DNA from: Ceratorhiza oryzae-sativae
Lineage: Eukaryota > Basidiomycota > Agaricomycetes > Cantharellales > Ceratobasidiaceae
Direction of reading: 5' to 3'
DNA length: 64,000 nucleotides
NCBI GenBank assembly: GCA_030998015.1
Contig: JARWMV010000243.1
Coordinates: 434,001-498,000 of the forward strand
Shown: positions 42,932 to 55,484 of the stretch, piece by piece
Layout: each line of letters starts with the position of its first letter
Numbering within the stretch: the stretch's first letter is position 1
Notes under the pieces: model-generated
Database searches by the model: none
What the model saw: only the letters and a program-made list of their open reading frames with translations
What the model was told of the DNA's origin: nothing
Made by a program: the position numbers and the translations under genes

Positions 42932-43864
42932 ATGCCCAAAGCTCAATGCGCACCACCAACCTCCAACTCACGATCCACAACGAGCGAATACCCTAAAATA
43001 AGCTTTCGCCCGCAGCCAAGGTCGGCGAGTTCACTTCGCCGAAACCAGGTACGGAGGGTTCTGTCGTCTGAAGCCATAATTTACGTATCCACTGTTGTCC
43101 AGGCATGCAAGCAATGTCGTAAACGAAAGTCGGTAAGATACAGTCTCGTCAAAGCACTTGGTTTGACGCTCACCCTTCCTTAGAAATGGTAGGCCCCTCA
43201 AAATAAATCAGTCAAAAGGTATCTAATGCTTCAGTAGCGACGCCGGCCGCCCATGTAAAGCGTGCCTTCGTGCCCACGCTGTTGTCGTAGCAAACTTGGT
43301 CAAACGCGGCCTTCCATTTGACTGCGTTCAGCCAGAATGTTGCTACGACCGCGACTCCGACAGCCAACGTTCTTCCCCAGTACAGCTCACCCCTAGCCCC
43401 ATTCAGTCCTACGACGAACTCCCGACATCTCATTCGTATGCCCCCACACAACCGGACAGCCCGCACCAGGAACTAGATGGCCAAACATCACCTTCCATGC
43501 CCATTGCTCTGCTCGATTGGTCTACGGCTCCCTATCTCGCGGCCGGTTCTCCGTGAGTATATGCACTCCGCCAATATTCTATGTGTTCTAAGGCTCTTTG
43601 CACAGAGACCCCAGTACCCACGTCCTTCCTCCGGTGTATATTTCACAAGGTGGAAACATCGCTATGGTTGAGGGAGATCCATGTTACTATCTGCCTTCAC
43701 CATACCAGCAGCCACCGACACTATCGCAGCTATTGGAGGGCAATTTATCCGAGCTCGGGAGCCCCTGGGCGGAGTGGGGCTATCACAGTCCAGAGCTAGA
43801 CGGACTGAGCCTCTACAATAGCTCCGAAGTCTTACAGCTCATGTGGGATGGACAACTATCATAA
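42932..43864 (+). CDS. Zn(II)2Cys6 DNA-binding-domain-only protein
   Basis: Exons 42932-43048, 43103-43132, 43184-43188 (5 nt), 43235-43552 and 43606-43864; 242 aa in one frame. The cluster is C41-x2-C44-x6-C51-x6-C58-x2-C61, with the sixth Cys in QPECCYD. The 5-nt exon AAATG supplies part of the KC pair, and without it the cluster breaks. After the DNA-binding domain there is only a Pro/Ser-rich acidic tail and no fungal transcription-factor middle region. It matches gene 48906-51780 in opening (MPK...NQ|AC), exon junctions and the motif VVVANLVKRGLPF/TIVANLVKAGQPF, so it is a truncated paralogue. It could bind the same sites without the regulatory domain. Confidence 0.78.
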
Positions 43865-46800
43865 TCTTTCGTTCTTGGATATTGGACTTCCTTTGTTATG
43901 ATTCCTGGTGCGACTCTTGACCCCTTTGATTGATTTTCGTCGTGAAAGACTTTTGGCTCATGGACTGCCTTGTTTGTCATATCGTATGCCCTTCAGTCTT
44001 TTCAATTCCTTTTATGACCGTATCTCTTATGTACTTTTGCGCGAACTTTCCGAACGCTGGCTTGTGGCTTTCGCTAGTCTCTCTATCGGACAACAGCCTT
44101 TGAATCATGTACGCCTAACGTTATCGTTTTTTCTTTGGCCGTACAGCCTGAATGTAACAGGACAATTGCGTTTAGAAACCCTTTGTGAGCCGTAGAGTGC
44201 TCATCCGAATAGGGGCCAACAGTTACATAGCCTGGCAACGTGGTAATCCCCGAACCTGTGCAAGTGAGTGCTAGATGCGCGCGCTAGCACAGCAACGAGC
44301 CTATTTCTTTTACGGGATTTCCCTTTTGAGAAAAAATTCTCTATCAGGTAGTATACTATTTATGTGCACAGAACAAAGCGCCGGTGGCCGAGTAGGTTTC
44401 TCGGCCGAGAGGGTTATGCTGCTTTGGTGGGGCGTTATACAAGGATTTCGGCTCCCGCATATATTCAAGCTCTATGTAGCAACCTTAGGGCTTGCCTATG
44501 ACATCATTAGGGGCAAAAGATAGATTCTCTGTGGGATTGGGATCGAAATACCGCGGGCGTTTACGCGAATTATCTGCCAGAAATTCCCGTCGTCCTCCGA
44601 GTGAGCGGCTTCCTCGTGAAAGCCAGACCTTCTAGCGGTTTAAATGCGTGATACTCTGACTCGTCTGCGCGGCCACTCCGACGAATCACCAAGAAGTACA
44701 TAAAAGGCCTAGAGCTCAGTACACTGATTCGAATGCAACGAGTATGTGAGACTGATGAGCGTTGAAACGATCCGTGTTTGTCCAGGCCCAAGGCTGGGGC
44801 GATCTGGCACTTCCGCCTGTATCCACTTGCCACATGATCAAGAGAGAGCATACCTTCCCTGACTCTCGAGGGTGTGTCCAACGCAAACATTCAAAAGTGA
44901 ACCTTATATGTGGCTTCTACACACGCAGGAATTCTGGAGTTTTAATTGAATAATATGTTCCAAACTTCGGAGCTGTTGTGGATCATCAGCAGGTCCCAAA
45001 GCAACGTTGATCTCGTCACATATTGCTGCAGCATGCTTCCCTACATCTGAGACAGCGCGGGCAGGTTCGAGGGGTGATATAAATGGAACTCGTTCCTGCG
45101 TCCAAATTATGGAATGGAGGTGGAGCAGAACCGTCTTTGTGGAAGGCAAACAATTCCACATTTTCGTTAAAAAAAAGAACGCAACGGTCAGATAGATAGA
45201 TCGGTTCGTGCCACTATTTCTCAACTGGTGTATCCTCATACACTTGTAGCGCGTATTAGAAACCCTTGTACGAGATCACATGCTGCACCTTCACGCCTAC
45301 CCACGATTTTATCCCTCCCTCAGTCTGCCTAGAATTCAACCATGAGCGTCTGCCCGGATATCGATTTTCTCAGATGCTACCACATCCAAGAACTATCGGG
45401 AGTACGTCGGACACGCAAGCGGATTGATAATGTATTCGCTTGTAAAATCAGCTGCTCGAGATTTTTAGGTGCTTTGGATGCTTTGGACCCAGAACGCGGA
45501 TCATACGCGTTGCGATTATAGAGGGCAGAACAAGGCAGTCAGATCATGATCGCTTGCTTTTTACTATGTTTCAGGATCTTGCCAACACCTATCTAGAGCA
45601 GCCTCACGGTCGCCTCGCAAACCATTCTTTAATACATGTCCAAGTTCGAGGTGACGTTTTGCCGGCTTATATGTGGTATTATGCGCTTGGTCCTTCTGTG
45701 TATGCTATTCAAATAGTTATGTCGGCTTCTGATCCTAGCCATAGTTTCAGCAAGCGATCGCCGCCCCATCCCGAGTTTCCCTCGCTCTCATGTCGGCCTT
45801 CTTACATTCAAAATATCCAGTGCGCAAAAATGCAAGCCTTTTAAGAGACGTGCTGTCTGCGATCACGCTGCGCAAGTATTTAACGACTCTATCGAATCTT
45901 TAAGCGCTCTCTCCGCGCGTCTCTCACCGAAATACCACAATTTAATTCTGTGCCTATGGTGCATGGATTACCCGTCAACGGGTGTGCACAAGTTAGGGTC
46001 ACCCCCAGGCGATGCGAAAAGGGGTGTATGCACGTGACTCTTAAGGACTTGCAGCCAACGCCAACCCCACGAAGCACTCTCGTGGGCTTGTCCGCGTCGC
46101 GAACTCGGCATTCCATATTCGTCAAATTAGAACCATAGTGGAGAATTTATTGAATCTTTTGGTTGAACATGCATCGACCGTTTCAGATCCCAGGGATGAT
46201 GGCGATGATTTGTGCAGACCTCGACCCCCGGGTGATGCTGATCTCATGTTTCTTCCATAACAGGATCGCCTATATCTGGGGTTCTATCCGACTCTCTCGT
46301 ATGATCAATAAAACCCTGATTCCTGGCAGTCTAGTCCAAATATACAAGTTTATTACTGGATTTGCACATGGCCCTCGCACCCTCTGGCTTTTCAACTAAT
46401 ACAACGTTATCGATAGCATACATGGGATAACATCATTCTGCAGCACATACCACGCCTCCATATGCGCGCACCGCATATTAAACTACTTTCGGTCGACCGC
46501 GGCTCGAGACTAGGTGAAACTGTCGACGGAGCTCGTTGGCGTCCTACTGGGAAGCGGCGGACCTCTTTCCGAATCGTAAGGAAATCGGTTTCTTCCTGAC
46601 GTCTAGTAAAGACTTTACGCACGCCCTTGTCTCTCGCTCGACTCTAAATCCGTCCATACAAGGGGCATACAACCACTAACTCCACCAGCGTCCTGACTTT
46701 TTTGGTTTGAAAATGCCCCAACGAACTGGCGGTCACTCCGGATCTAAGGACCGAGAACTTTGACAAGGCACTGCGCGTGTTTAATCTAATAGCCGGGTTT

Positions 46801-47991
46801 GGTCAGCCCCGCGCCGATGAGAGATGAGCGAGACTGTTTTTGCAATTTATCGCCCCGATCCTTGCGACTTGACCGAACCTCCGTGGTCTGGTTTCCCGGA
46901 AAAGATGGGAGAGTAGGGAAACTTGAACGATTCCTCCGCGTGAGCCGTTACCGAGAGGTGCATGTTCGGAGTTCAAAAGGCTATCTATCGCGTTTGATAC
47001 TGATCATAGGACGGGCCTTGTGCTGGGGTAGGTTTATGTTCGAGTCTCTTGCACACGGTGTGTGGGTATATGCATTAACTTTTTGCGACCGAGTCTTCTG
47101 TTGGTCTTGTGATATCTCTTCCCTGCCCAGAGCCGACTTCGTGTCGAGACTCTGAGAATCATCCGCGAGGATAGATTCGTCCAAGATTTGACTTGCAAGA
47201 TCCCTCGAGGGATTTGTTCAGTCCACGCCTGGACGATGAACTTGATGTGCAGGGCCGAGAGATGACCTGGGGTGGAAGAATGGCTGGCGTCGATGCGGAT
47301 CGTCTGTTCGAATCAGATGATGGATTTCGATAAACTCGTGTGCCTCTTCCTCTCTCCCGAATCTGGAACATGTCGAGTGCCAGGCCGGTCCCGAGATCAC
47401 GAGTTGTCTAGCTGATCGTGATTAGGTGCCGAAGGAGCGGCCGATGTATTATCCGGCATTAAGGCCGCTGAGTGTACTGTGGATGGAGATTGGAGAGTGG
47501 GCGACGCGTTATCGGGATGAAATAGATACTATTGCGAGGTGGGTTTGCATGGTCAGTAAATGATGTGTTTGAGGTATTTCGGATACGTTTGGCCACGGGT
47601 ACAGATCCCCTACATGGCCATTGCGCTTTCCCCGTACATTCCAAGTAAAGGTCGAGAGATATGCCAGTACTTTCATGTGTGCCTTGCTTGGGAGTCAGGT
47701 GTGTGTGCCGGGATTGGGCGCAACGTTTTACCCCCGGGTAAATATTCAGCTATTGAATATTACATAATGACGTGATGAGGTGGCACCGGGGTTGAATTTG
47801 TGTTACGGCAGTCATTTTGGGCCGGCGGCAACGTGGACGTGGACGTGCGAGCAAGCCGTGTGGACAAAGTTTGATAAATACAATAGCAACAAAGAGACAT
47901 CGATCCGAGAAGTGGGGGAAATGTTCCCATCCGGGATGGATGTACATCTCGGGGGATTAACATCATCGCGAATCGAGCGATTTGTGTGTTT
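43865..47991. other. 4.1-kb region without a recognisable gene
   Basis: Only short ORFs without family resemblance, no consistent splice structure, no LTR ends and no tandem repeats that I could see. Base composition is like host DNA, with CpGs retained. It may hold non-coding RNA genes or unrecognised lineage-specific genes. Confidence 0.4.
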
Positions 47992-48629
47992 TTAGCTCGT
48001 GTCTGTCGAGTTGGGAGCCGCAGTTGCCGCCGACTCCCACGGCTTTTTTCTGATCGGCACCTTGGGGGGGCTGGGCTCTTCAGTCTAGAACCAGTGGTTA
48101 GGCACCACGTCGATAGGGGTTGATCATAAGGCTGACCTGAACGCCGTCGGGGATTATATGGTTGTGCGGAATGAGGTGAGTCTGGCCAGACTCGATGAGG
48201 CGCGTGAGTTCTGCGAGACTGAGCTGGCGGTCCTCGTCCGGGGTCTTGGGGATGGTGCTGGGTGGGGGGGAGGGGGCGAGCGCGGGCGGGGCGGGTGGGG
48301 ATGTGTATTGCTGGACGGTTTCGGGTGTGAGATTTGCATTGCGTTGTCTGGGCTATCATCAGCTGGCGACAGATTACGGAAAACCCCACACCCACCGATT
48401 AAAGAAGAATAGCTTGGGGGCCAACAGCGACTGTTCTAGTTCGGGCGAGATCGGTCCGCCGCGCTGAAATGTCTCGACGACGGGCTGGCCCAGCAGGAGC
48501 TGGAGGCCTTCCTGGTGTGAAATGTGAACTGGGGGGGCAAGGGACGGTGCGGTTGGGGCGTACGAGGAAGGCCATGTCTTCGTGGAAGGGGTATGCGAGG
48601 AAGGCCTGCACGAGCGATTCGTCGGCCAT
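47992..48629 (-). CDS. KPWE-motif protein (peroxisomal PEX39/PEX14-like KPWE family)
   Basis: Exons 48564-48629, 48396-48511, 48137-48347 and 47992-48075; 158 aa. The middle has SLAELTRLIESG...IPHNHIIPDG and the last exon RKKPWESAA, the hallmark pair of the small KPWE family to which yeast YJR012C and human C6orf226 (PEX39) belong; these act in peroxisomal import of PTS2 proteins with Pex7. The N-terminal FLAYPFHEDMAFLEGLQLLLGQP resembles fungal members with a helical extension. It is divergent from the Zn2Cys6 gene 2 (277 bp between start codons). Start chosen at 48629: it gives a short first exon and a clean GTACGC-CACCAG intron. Confidence 0.75.
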
Positions 48630-48905
48630 GGTGCGAGGCCTGGTGTTGGTGCGGACAAAGGGGGCTGGCCAGCGCCGCTGTCTGTGGGGAGCCGGCGGCT
48701 GCTGATCGGCCGAGGGTCCCTGCACCGCCACCGCCTATTCACGCCGCCGGCTGCTCCTGTGCTCGACCACCACCGCTGGCGATCCGCGTTATAACTGCGC
48801 GCGTCTGTCTGTGCTCCCCCCTCTCCTCCCATCTGCCCCTGCCCCCGCTGCTGCTGCTGCTGCTGCTGCGCCCGTCGCCCGCCCCCCCCCCCCACCGCCA
48901 GCACC
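48630..48905. promoter_or_regulatory. Bidirectional promoter with (CTG)n tract
   Basis: 276 bp between the KPWE and Zn2Cys6 start codons. Pyrimidine-rich on the + strand, with about seven CTG repeats (48,848-48,868) and a C run just before the Zn2Cys6 ATG. Confidence 0.45.
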
Positions 48906-51780
48906 ATGCCCAAGGACACCACGTCCGCCGTCCCCCATGTGTCCCACAACCAGACGCCCATCGTCCCACTCAAGCGAAACCAGGTCCGTCGCACCGTTTT
49001 CCCAGTCCGGCATCGCCTGATCCCTCGTGCCACAAGGCTTGCCGCCAATGCCGCAAGCGGAAAATGAAGTGGTAAGTCTAGACCATTTTCTTCTAGCCCG
49101 GCTCTCACCGTCCCGGCGGGATCCCAGTGACGCCCAGCGGCCGTGCCGCGGCTGTGTGCGCTCCCACGGCACCATCGTCGCCAACCTCGTCAAGGCCGGC
49201 CAGCCGTTCCCGCCCGTGCCCGAGTGCACGTACGACGGCGACTTTGACGAAGACGGCGAAAGTCATGTGCCCCCCGCCGTTCCGCATATCGGCGCTCCCG
49301 GCCACGCGATCGCCCAGCCCGTGCAAGATCATGGTACGACCGCTCGTTACGACATGCGCGCAAGGGGCCACCGTACTGATTCTCGGATAGATCACCCCGA
49401 GAGACATTCGGGTTCGCCCCACGAAGACCCATCCACTCTGCAGCTCCGGAAAGCAGTTGCGGCCACTAAACTTTCCTCAACGCCGCCTTATCAGGTTCCG
49501 TCCGGCTCGACGGGTTACTCTTCCGGTCCACATGGCTCTGCCCGCCGGAGCGATAGCGCCGGGGCCTCTCTCTCACCCGTTTCGACATTTTCAGGTGGCA
49601 TGGGAGGTGTAGATCGTTCGCCTGACATGGAACCTAATCCTGCGCCCCTCTTTGACGCAATGCCTTCGGGCTATTCAACAGACTTGCCCTCTCCGGAAGT
49701 ATTGCTCCACTTGTAAGATTCACCACGCTTTCCGTTATTACGGAACCCCTCACGTTCCCTTAGAGTCCAGACTTTCTTCCAGTGCCAGATTTTTGCCATC
49801 ACCCTCTTGCATCGATCTTCGTTCCTCTCTCGGCTTCAGCTTCCGCCTACCCATCCGCAATATCCGTCCAACGCACTGCTACATGCGATCTGTGCCGATG
49901 CCTCGTTGTACGGGGCCAGCGGAACAGCACTGGGCAGCGGCTTTGGCGCCATGCATGCTGGGCTGTGCATGGCCAAGGCCCTCGAAGATGCAAGCATGGG
50001 AAGGCGGTTATTGGAGACTGTCCAGGGTACGTGCAGAAAGGGACGTGTTGATGGAAGCGACTGATTGTATGGTAGCTTTTATTATCATGTCGTGGTGGCA
50101 ACATGCGAACGCCAGGTGGTCTGAACTGTGGATCAGCACTGGGTTGACTATTCGTGAGTCGTGGAGTAAGGGGTGTTTGGACCAGGCCTGATGGTCTACC
50201 GCTGAAAGGATATTGCATTCCACTGGGGCTAAGCAAATCGATCACTTTTGACGACATGTTCAGCGGAGCCGTCGGCGGCGTATCCGGACACTCGACGAAC
50301 TGGAAGGTCGATGTGATTATGCAACCGACGACGGATGCGACCGAAGTCGAACTAAGGAGACGAGCGTTTTGGCATGCTTACAGTGCGTCTTCTATCGCAC
50401 TCTTGGTTGCTCAATCAGAACCTGACACATGGCCACCTAAAAAAAAGTGCTAGACCGAGTCCAGGGAGCGGCAACTGCATGGCCGATGGCGATTGATGAC
50501 TTGGATATTGGTCAAGAATTGCCATTTACCCAAGGAGCGTTTGACGCAGGGGTGCGTACCAAGCGGAAATTAAGCTTGGGTGGGAAAAAAAAGGGCTGAC
50601 CGATTGGTGACAGGTCCTTCCTCCGGACGTCCAGCTGCAAAAGCTGTCTAGCCCGGGCTTGCTCACGAGCCATTTGAATAATGCCACGGATTCCTTTGTG
50701 TTGTATCTCAAGTCTGGGATGCTGTACGTCATTGCATTCTCTCGTGGCTTCTCATGCTGATTGGGCTGGGCAGGATGTCTCGAGTGTCGAATTTCAACGT
50801 TCGACTGCGCACGCGACATGGACACATGGCGGATCTGCCTCAAACTCCCGCATTTAAGACGCTCGAGAGTCAAATCGCGTCGTTTAGGCTGAGCTTTCCC
50901 AAGAAGTTTAGGGATCCGTTCGCACGGGGCGTGGATCCGATCTTGCTGATGGCACACATTATGCCGCTCATGTGGGTACCCATATTTTGGATGCCATGGG
51001 GTTTTTTTTTCCATGGTCTGTGCGACGGAGATGCTTACGCTCAAGGTTGTGTGTCGATAGGGCGACGATCATATTACAAGAACCACATTGCTCGTCTTCG
51101 TTGGATTGTGTGCCTGCGGGCAAATGCTTGGAAGCTGCTAGGCTGGTGTTGGACTCGGTGTATAGGCTGAGCAGCACGAGTTTTGACTTTTCGCAGTTGA
51201 CGAATGTCTTTACGGTGCGTCATGTTGATTTCAGTCAAAGGCTGAGGCTGATGGGACGAAATAGTTCTTCTGGACTGTCGCCTCCAAGGTGTTGATGAGG
51301 CGGTATGTCAAGGTTCTAGAGGCGGAGGAACAGGCCGAAGCTGTGAGTTTTCACGGGCCAATCGGAAAAAAAGATCACACGAAGCTGACAGACGGATAGA
51401 CGTTGATTCGAAATGAAATTGAGGTCCTCCGATTGGCTATGATCCGCCAGCGACTGCCGCATTCGATCCGCAACGCCCGAATCACGCTCGAACTCTGCGA
51501 AGAAGTGGAGAACCGACGGCTTCGCAACGGGCACGGATCGCGCTTGCTCGCGTCGGGTGGGATGGCCGGAGCGGTCTCGGGTCAACCGTCGACTCAGGAA
51601 GAGGGCGAGAGCGGAGAGATGAGTTTTGATCTTGGATTTTCGAACCCGATAGCGTGGTCGAATTCGAGCCCGAGTGATCTGTTTGGTGGGATGAACATTT
51701 CGACGGGTGGAATAGGTGTAGGGGGTGGGATGGAATCGATGTTGGGTGTGCAGAGTGATGGGTGGGTCTTTTATTCCTAG
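48906..51780 (+). CDS. Fungal-specific Zn(II)2Cys6 transcription factor
   Basis: Thirteen exons: 48906-48983, 49037-49071, 49128-49333, 49391-49712, 49764-50026, 50076-50153, 50209-50382, 50448-50551, 50614-50723, 50774-50971, 51061-51214, 51265-51342 and 51400-51780; 726 aa, sum divisible by three. The N-terminal cluster is C28-x2-C31-x6-C38-x5-C44-x2-C47 plus ECTYD. A Ser/Pro-rich linker follows, then the fungal transcription-factor middle homology region (FFQCQIFAITLLHRSSFL; ALLHAICADASLYG; SWWQHANARWSELWI; ELRRRAFWHAYMLDRV). The intron 49334-49390 is a multiple of three, so retention would be tolerated. The C-terminal region is Gly/Ser-rich. Target genes unknown. Confidence 0.85.
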
Positions 51781-52286
51781 TTTATGCCCCGGGGGAGTAA
51801 TGTATGTTGACGGGACCTTTTTGTTTGTACTTGGACAGAATTGGTACTTGGTGATTTTGTCTCATTTGTTTTCCGTCGGGTGTGTGGTTATTTTTGGCGT
51901 TGAGGTATTGAACAAAAAGCATCTTGGTTGTGCGCACACCATTCAGTTTTACCTTTTCTTCTTTTCTTCTTTCTCTCTAAATTTGTATTCGGCTCATTGC
52001 TCACGGGTTTATTTTTTTCTATCAGATTGCTCTGTAGCTTATGTATAAGGTTCTTGGATGTACACGTTATTTAGAACTGGGCTGTCGACGCCTCTCTCAC
52101 TTTTTTGGATACGTGACAAATGGAGGGTATTTGTGCATGTGGATGTTTAATGAATGTCCTTGATGAGTCATCAACGCGTATCGGAGGCGTGACCTTTGAT
52201 AGAGACGCGTCTCTGTCCAACTTGGCACCTGACGACCACCACAACCTCTGCGCTGGCCATCTCTTGTTATTCTGTAGTATAATAGG
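51781..52286. other. 3' flank of the Zn2Cys6 gene and 5' flank of SNF2
   Basis: About 500 bp, T-rich in its first half (3' UTR/terminator-like). No gene seen. Confidence 0.4.
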
Positions 52287-55200
52287 ATGGAGCGAATGTA
52301 GGTATCATGGATCCATGTTGGAATGCCTTGTTGATCATGGTTTAGGCGTCAAAAGTTGGCGGCGGCGGCTCAAGTCGTCTCTTCGCGCGATACAGCACCC
52401 ATTAATCTTATTAGCTCTGATGAAGAGGGCCCAACGTACAGTGATGATGATGGGTGAGTCATTTGCCCGCCTTTGTAGAAATAGCCACTTGATAAACATA
52501 CAGGCCCGAAATCACTGTCCCTGGACGAGTCTCCATCCTTAACACGTTTAAACCGGGCAAACTACCCGGCGAAGGCGGGATATCCATGCCCGAACCTCAC
52601 CCGTACAAGCCCCCCTCTGGACCGGGTGCGCCATTCAAGCCTCCGACGAGGGTCGATTTGTCCGTCCCCTCGGGCAGTGTGACCGAGGATGCCACTGGCG
52701 AGAAATTCGATTTCAACCATGTGGTGGGAGATGATTACAAGACGACCCCCGACGATGCGCAGCGTGCGCTCAAGGAGCTCGTTGAAGGCGCCATAGGGAC
52801 GGCTGATTTGGAGGGGATCGATATGAAGGACGCGACGGTCGATGGGTTCCGGGAGGGTATCAAGCTCATGCCTCATCAGATCCAAGGGCGGGCCTGGATG
52901 CGGGAGCGGGAAACTGGGAAGAAATGTGGTGGTATTTTGGCGGATGATGTGAGTGTGGATTGGCTGCTTTTTTTTTGGTTGGAATGGCAGGAGATTTGAT
53001 GTGGGTTTTGTTTGGTTCAGATGGGACTTGGAAAGACGATCCAGACCTTGACTCGCGTGGTCGAGGGCAAGCCGACAGAAGAGGATGTGGATGCGGGATA
53101 TACGGGCGGGACGTTGATTATTTGCCCGGTTGGGCTGATTGCGCAGTGGGAGTCGGAGATTAAAAAGATGTGTGTGCGGGTCAAGACAATTTCGCATCAT
53201 GGACCGTCGCGCGCAAAGGGTGTGTGTGTTGATATTTTTGGTTTGGGTTACAGTTGCTGATTTTTGTGTGATTTTCAGATGCTCGGACTCTTGAAAAAGC
53301 AGATGTGGTCATTACCTCTTACCAAGTCGTGTCGTCGGAGCATGCGGCCCATTTGGGCGGGCACGCGTCCTCGGCTGCTGATCCCAAGAAGAAAGTTGCA
53401 GCTTCAAAGAAAAAGGTGATATATATCAGGCCCCGTGGAATATATGCTGACATTTACGTTAGATTATATCTGATGAATCGGAGGACTCGGACTCGGATGT
53501 CGGGCGATCGATCAAGAAGGGTGGCGCTAAGAAACCCAAACCAGCCGCTCTATTTGGCGTCAAGTGGTGGCGAATTGTTTTGGGTATATCATTCGATTTC
53601 AGCGTTTTGGATCTCAACTCATATCTCATAGACGAGGCACAGAATATCAAGAATCGTACAACCAAAGCGGCTCTCGCGTGCTGCGCGCTCAAAGGCCGAA
53701 ACAAGTGGTGCCTGACTGGCACTCCGATACAGAATAGTGTCGAAGAACTTTACTCTTTGTTCAAGTTTTTGGGTGTTCGACCACTCAACGATTGGGATCA
53801 GTTCCGAACCACGATTGCTCAGCCTGTCAAGCAAGGGCGTAGCACACGAGCGATGAAGCGCCTTCATGTGTGTATTTATGCTGCTATTTCCGTGGTGGTT
53901 TTAACGTGTACAATCGCAGATTGTTCTGAAAGCAATTATGCTTCGTCGTACAAAAGACATGACTATTAATGGTGCTCCGCTTTTGAATTTACCGGGTCGA
54001 ACAGTTAATATCGTCCACTGTGAATTTGATGAAGACGAGCAAGCGTTTTATCGAGCTCTTGAGCAAAAGACTAGCTTGACCCTCAACAAGTTTATCAAGG
54101 CTGGTACGGTTATGAATAACTATACTAGCGTTCTGTTGCTTCTTTTGCGACTGCGCCAAGGTTAGCTTAGATCTTTTCGTATGTGCGGCGGAATACTAAC
54201 ATTTAACAAGCCTGCGATCATCCCTCGTTGGTCAGTAAGGATTTCCAGAAAGATGTCGACGCGGTCGAGAGCAGGCCGGTCAAGAAGGACGATGACGAAG
54301 ACGACGACCTTGCGGATCTATTCCAAAAGCTGGGAGTCGACAAGCGTACCACTACATGTGCCATCTGCCAAACTCCGTGGTGCCTTTTTGTATTTCGCAC
54401 ATCGAGCTTTTTTAACATCTACTTAGGTTGCCGTCTGATACTCCCGAGGGTGAGAAACATTGCGAAGATTGTGCGTCAAGTCTGGCTGCACAAGCTAGGC
54501 GCAAGTCTGTGGCGACCAAGTCTGGACTCCCTCCGTCCAGCGCCAAGATTCGAAAGATGATCGAGCTGTTGGAGGAGATTGATGATAGATCTGACGGAGA
54601 AGAGAAGACTATTGTCTTTTCTCAGGTGCGCGAAGATAATAGCGCTATCCATTTCTTGTCTGATGATGACTTTCAGTTTACCACGATGCTCGATTTGCTT
54701 GAGCCATTTTTGATAGATGCGGGGATCAAGTATTCTCGATGTAAGGGCTCGATGCTGTAGCTAAGGTTTGACTCTTGTTGACACCTTTACAGTGGATGGC
54801 TCTATGACACCTAAAGATCGAGAGGTGGCACTCGATAAGATCCGAAACTCTACCAATACCAAGGTTATTCTTATTTCGTTCAAGGCTGGGAGCACCGGTG
54901 CGCATACATCTCCCGTTTCAGATGGGATTCTATTCTGATTATCATTTAATCCAGGTCTCAACCTGACAGCCTGTAACAACGTCATCCTGGTTGATCTATG
55001 GTGGAATCCGGCCCTCGAAGATCAAGCCTTCGACCGTGCGCATCGGTGAGTCCTTCTATGGGCTAACGCAGTTCAGCCAAGTCGTTAATATCGGATTTAG
55101 GCTTGGGCAGACAAAAGACGTGAACATCTACAAACTCACCATCGCCGAGACGGTGGAAGACCGAATCCTCAAGGTAAGCGCCAGTTGGTTTGTGTTTCAA

Positions 55201-55371
55201 CGAACCAGCAAAAAGTCGTCTGCACAGCTTCAAGACACAAAACGAGATCTGGCAAAGGCGGCACTCAGCGGAGACAAAATCAGCAACAACCGTCTTCGCT
55301 TGGACGATATCATGCACTTGTTCAACAAGCAGGCTCATGAGGACTCTGATGAGGATTCTGACGAAGATTAG
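52287..55371 (+). CDS. SNF2-family ATPase of the Rad5/16 (ULS1-like) group
   Basis: Fifteen exons: 52287-52297, 52346-52453, 52504-52948, 53021-53219, 53279-53415, 53463-53583, 53632-53867, 53920-54160, 54211-54376, 54427-54625, 54677-54740, 54793-54897, 54955-55045, 55101-55173 and 55228-55371; 779 aa, sum exactly divisible by three. Helicase motifs: I DDMGLGKT (187-194), Ia [19 protein letters not shown] (341-344), [50 protein letters not shown]. It would be a nuclear dsDNA translocase acting in repair or on sumoylated DNA-bound proteins. The place between lobes that usually holds a RING has CAIC plus CEDC only, so ligase activity looks lost. The first exon is 11 nt. The tail is acidic ([11 protein letters not shown]). 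Confidence 0.85.
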
Positions 55372-55484
55372 GATTTGGCTTCTGCTGCGCAGCGTGTTGG
55401 ACAAATGTAACAGCCACATGAACATTTATTTGCCCTCTTTTTGTTTCGGGTTCTATTCTACATATGGGTGTGTCGTGGTTTCCC

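Noticed and set aside
42269..43183. 304-aa ORF spanning the RING promoter and the Zn2Cys6 start
   Set aside because: It is antisense to RING exon 1 and out of frame with the zinc cluster; it has no domain.
47760..48395. 211-aa minus ORF
   Set aside because: It is a Pro/Arg-rich frame alternative to the KPWE gene exons, which carry the conserved motif in another frame.
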